Source: an uncultured Oscillospiraceae bacterium (GTDB taxonomy: Bacteria; Bacillota; Clostridia; Oscillospirales; Oscillospiraceae). Taken from it: DNA of 7,734 bases. The stretch lies in NCBI GenBank assembly GCA_937915075.1, contig CALDMA010000012.1:1-7734 (forward strand), written 5' to 3'. Positions 5,786 through 7,734 of the stretch are shown in pieces; the stretch's first letter is position 1, and each line of letters starts with the position of its first letter. Both the position numbers and the translations under genes were made by a program. The notes under the pieces are model-generated. The model searched no databases. It was not told the DNA's origin and worked only from the letters and a program-made list of their open reading frames with translations.

Positions 5786-6552
5786 GCCTGATTTTCGACA
5801 CCCATGCGCACTACGACGACGAGGCGTTTGACGCCGACCGTGGCGCGCTGCTCGCCTCCATGCCCGAAAACGGCGTGGGGCTGATCCTCGACCCCGGCTG
5901 TGATCTGGAGTCCTCCCGCCGCGCGGTGGAGCTGGCGCAAACCTATCCGCACGTCTACGCCGCCGTCGGCTGGCATCCTGAGAATTGTGCGCCCTACACA
6001 GAGGACAGTCTGGACACGCTCCGCGCGTGGGCGCAGGAGCCGAAGGTCGCCGCCATCGGCGAGATCGGGCTGGACTACTACTGGGAGCAGAACCCGCCGC
6101 GAGAGCTTCAGCAGAGGGTGCTGCGCGACCAGCTCGCGCTGGCGCAGGAGCTGGATATGCCGGTCATTCTTCATGACCGCGAGGCGCACGCCGACAGTCT
6201 TGCCATCGTGCAGGAATTTCCCGCTGTGCGCGGCGTGTTCCACTGCTTCTCCGGCAGCGTCGAGATGGCGCGTGAGCTCCTCAAGCGCGGCTGGTATCTC
6301 GGCTTTGACGGTCCCGTGACCTACAAAAACGCCCGCAAAACAGTCGAAGTCGCGCTCGAGTGTCCGCTCGACCGGATGCTGCTCGAAACGGACAGCCCCT
6401 ATATGGCCCCCGTCCCCGTGCGCGGCACGCGCAACGACTCGCGCAACATCCGTCATATCGCGGAAAAGCTCGCGGCGCTGCGAGGTCTGGACACGGATGA
6501 GCTGATCCGCCTGACCGCCGAGAACGGCAGGCGGCTGTTTGGGATCGAATAA
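5782..6552 (+). CDS. tatD: TatD family metal-dependent DNase/hydrolase
   Basis: A 256-residue TIM-barrel metallohydrolase of the amidohydrolase-like TatD family, members of which act as metal-dependent 3'-5' exonucleases on DNA or RNA. All expected ligands are visible: HxH at His8/His10 (DTHAHYDD), Glu94 in AIGEIGLDYY, His131 in VILHDREA, His154 in FHCFSGS and Asp204 in LLETDSPYMAP. The C-terminal half keeps the family's Arg/Asn-rich RGTRNDSRNIRHIAEKLA. Length is typical and nothing is missing. The start overlaps the stop of the DUF4177 gene by 4 bases, with AGGGGAA at 5771-5777 acting as ribosome-binding site. In Bacillus the gene follows metS and precedes rnmV-ksgA; here the unit ends at a strong terminator and rnmV-ksgA do not follow. 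The symbol is the family name; the Bacillus paralogue is yabD. Confidence 0.95.
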   Translation: MSLIFDTHAHYDDEAFDADRGALLASMPENGVGLILDPGCDLESSRRAVELAQTYPHVYAAVGWHPENCAPYTEDSLDTLRAWAQEPKVAAIGEIGLDYYWEQNPPRELQQRVLRDQLALAQELDMPVILHDREAHADSLAIVQEFPAVRGVFHCFSGSVEMARELLKRGWYLGFDGPVTYKNARKTVEVALECPLDRMLLETDSPYMAPVPVRGTRNDSRNIRHIAEKLAALRGLDTDELIRLTAENGRRLFGIE

Positions 6553-6556
6553 GCGC

Positions 6557-6588
6557 AAAAAAGGAACGGCGGCAGCCGTTCCTTTTTT
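6557..6588. terminator. Perfect bidirectional intrinsic terminator between tatD and typA
   Basis: Bases 6557-6570 pair perfectly with 6575-6588 (14 bp) around a GGCA loop. The stem core GGAACGGC/GCCGTTCC is bordered by six A on the left and six T on the right, and more T residues follow to 6595. It therefore works in both directions, serving convergent tatD (plus) and typA (minus); the typA stop lies 5 bases from the stem. Confidence 0.93.
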
Positions 6589-6593
6589 CTTTT

Positions 6594-7734
<1,141 letters not shown>

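Overview
The window looks like a piece of core chromosome from a GC-rich, low-redundancy Firmicute. It most resembles a gut clostridium of the Oscillospiraceae/Ruminococcaceae type. Supporting points are strong AGGAG-type ribosome-binding sites, an ECF S-component of the QueT family, DUF975 and DUF4177 proteins typical of Clostridia, a clostridial-looking IleRS, and metG lying next to tatD as in Bacillus. The taxonomic call is an inference from protein style, not a database match.

Layout on the plus strand: bases 1-2047 are the 3' two-thirds or more of ileS (isoleucyl-tRNA synthetase), with its N-terminal part outside the window. A DUF975 membrane protein gene (2080-2685) follows 32 bases later, probably in the same transcript. 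Bases 2686-2931 hold no credible gene but are densely structured: a nested inverted repeat (2716-2816) and a separate GC-rich hairpin (2857-2884). These lead up to queT (2932-3426), a predicted queuosine-precursor uptake component. A perfect 17-bp hairpin (3442-3480) separates queT from a promoter-like sequence and metG (methionyl-tRNA synthetase, 3573-5537). An intrinsic terminator (5544-5575) sits almost against the ribosome-binding site of a 64-residue DUF4177 gene (5591-5785), which overlaps tatD (5782-6552) by ATGA. A perfect bidirectional terminator (6557-6588) divides tatD from typA/bipA, which runs on the minus strand (6594-7734) and is cut off by the window end, so its GTPase domain is missing.

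Functionally, the window is about translation: two aminoacyl-tRNA synthetases, a transporter feeding tRNA queuosine modification, and a ribosome-associated GTPase. It also holds a metal-dependent nuclease and two small proteins of unknown function. I see no mobile element genes, CRISPR array, defence system, rRNA or tRNA, and I do not see a new multi-gene system. The part least explained by known genes is the structured leader upstream of queT (2686-2931). It may combine a dispersed repeat with a preQ1-responsive or other RNA regulator; both ideas are hypotheses.
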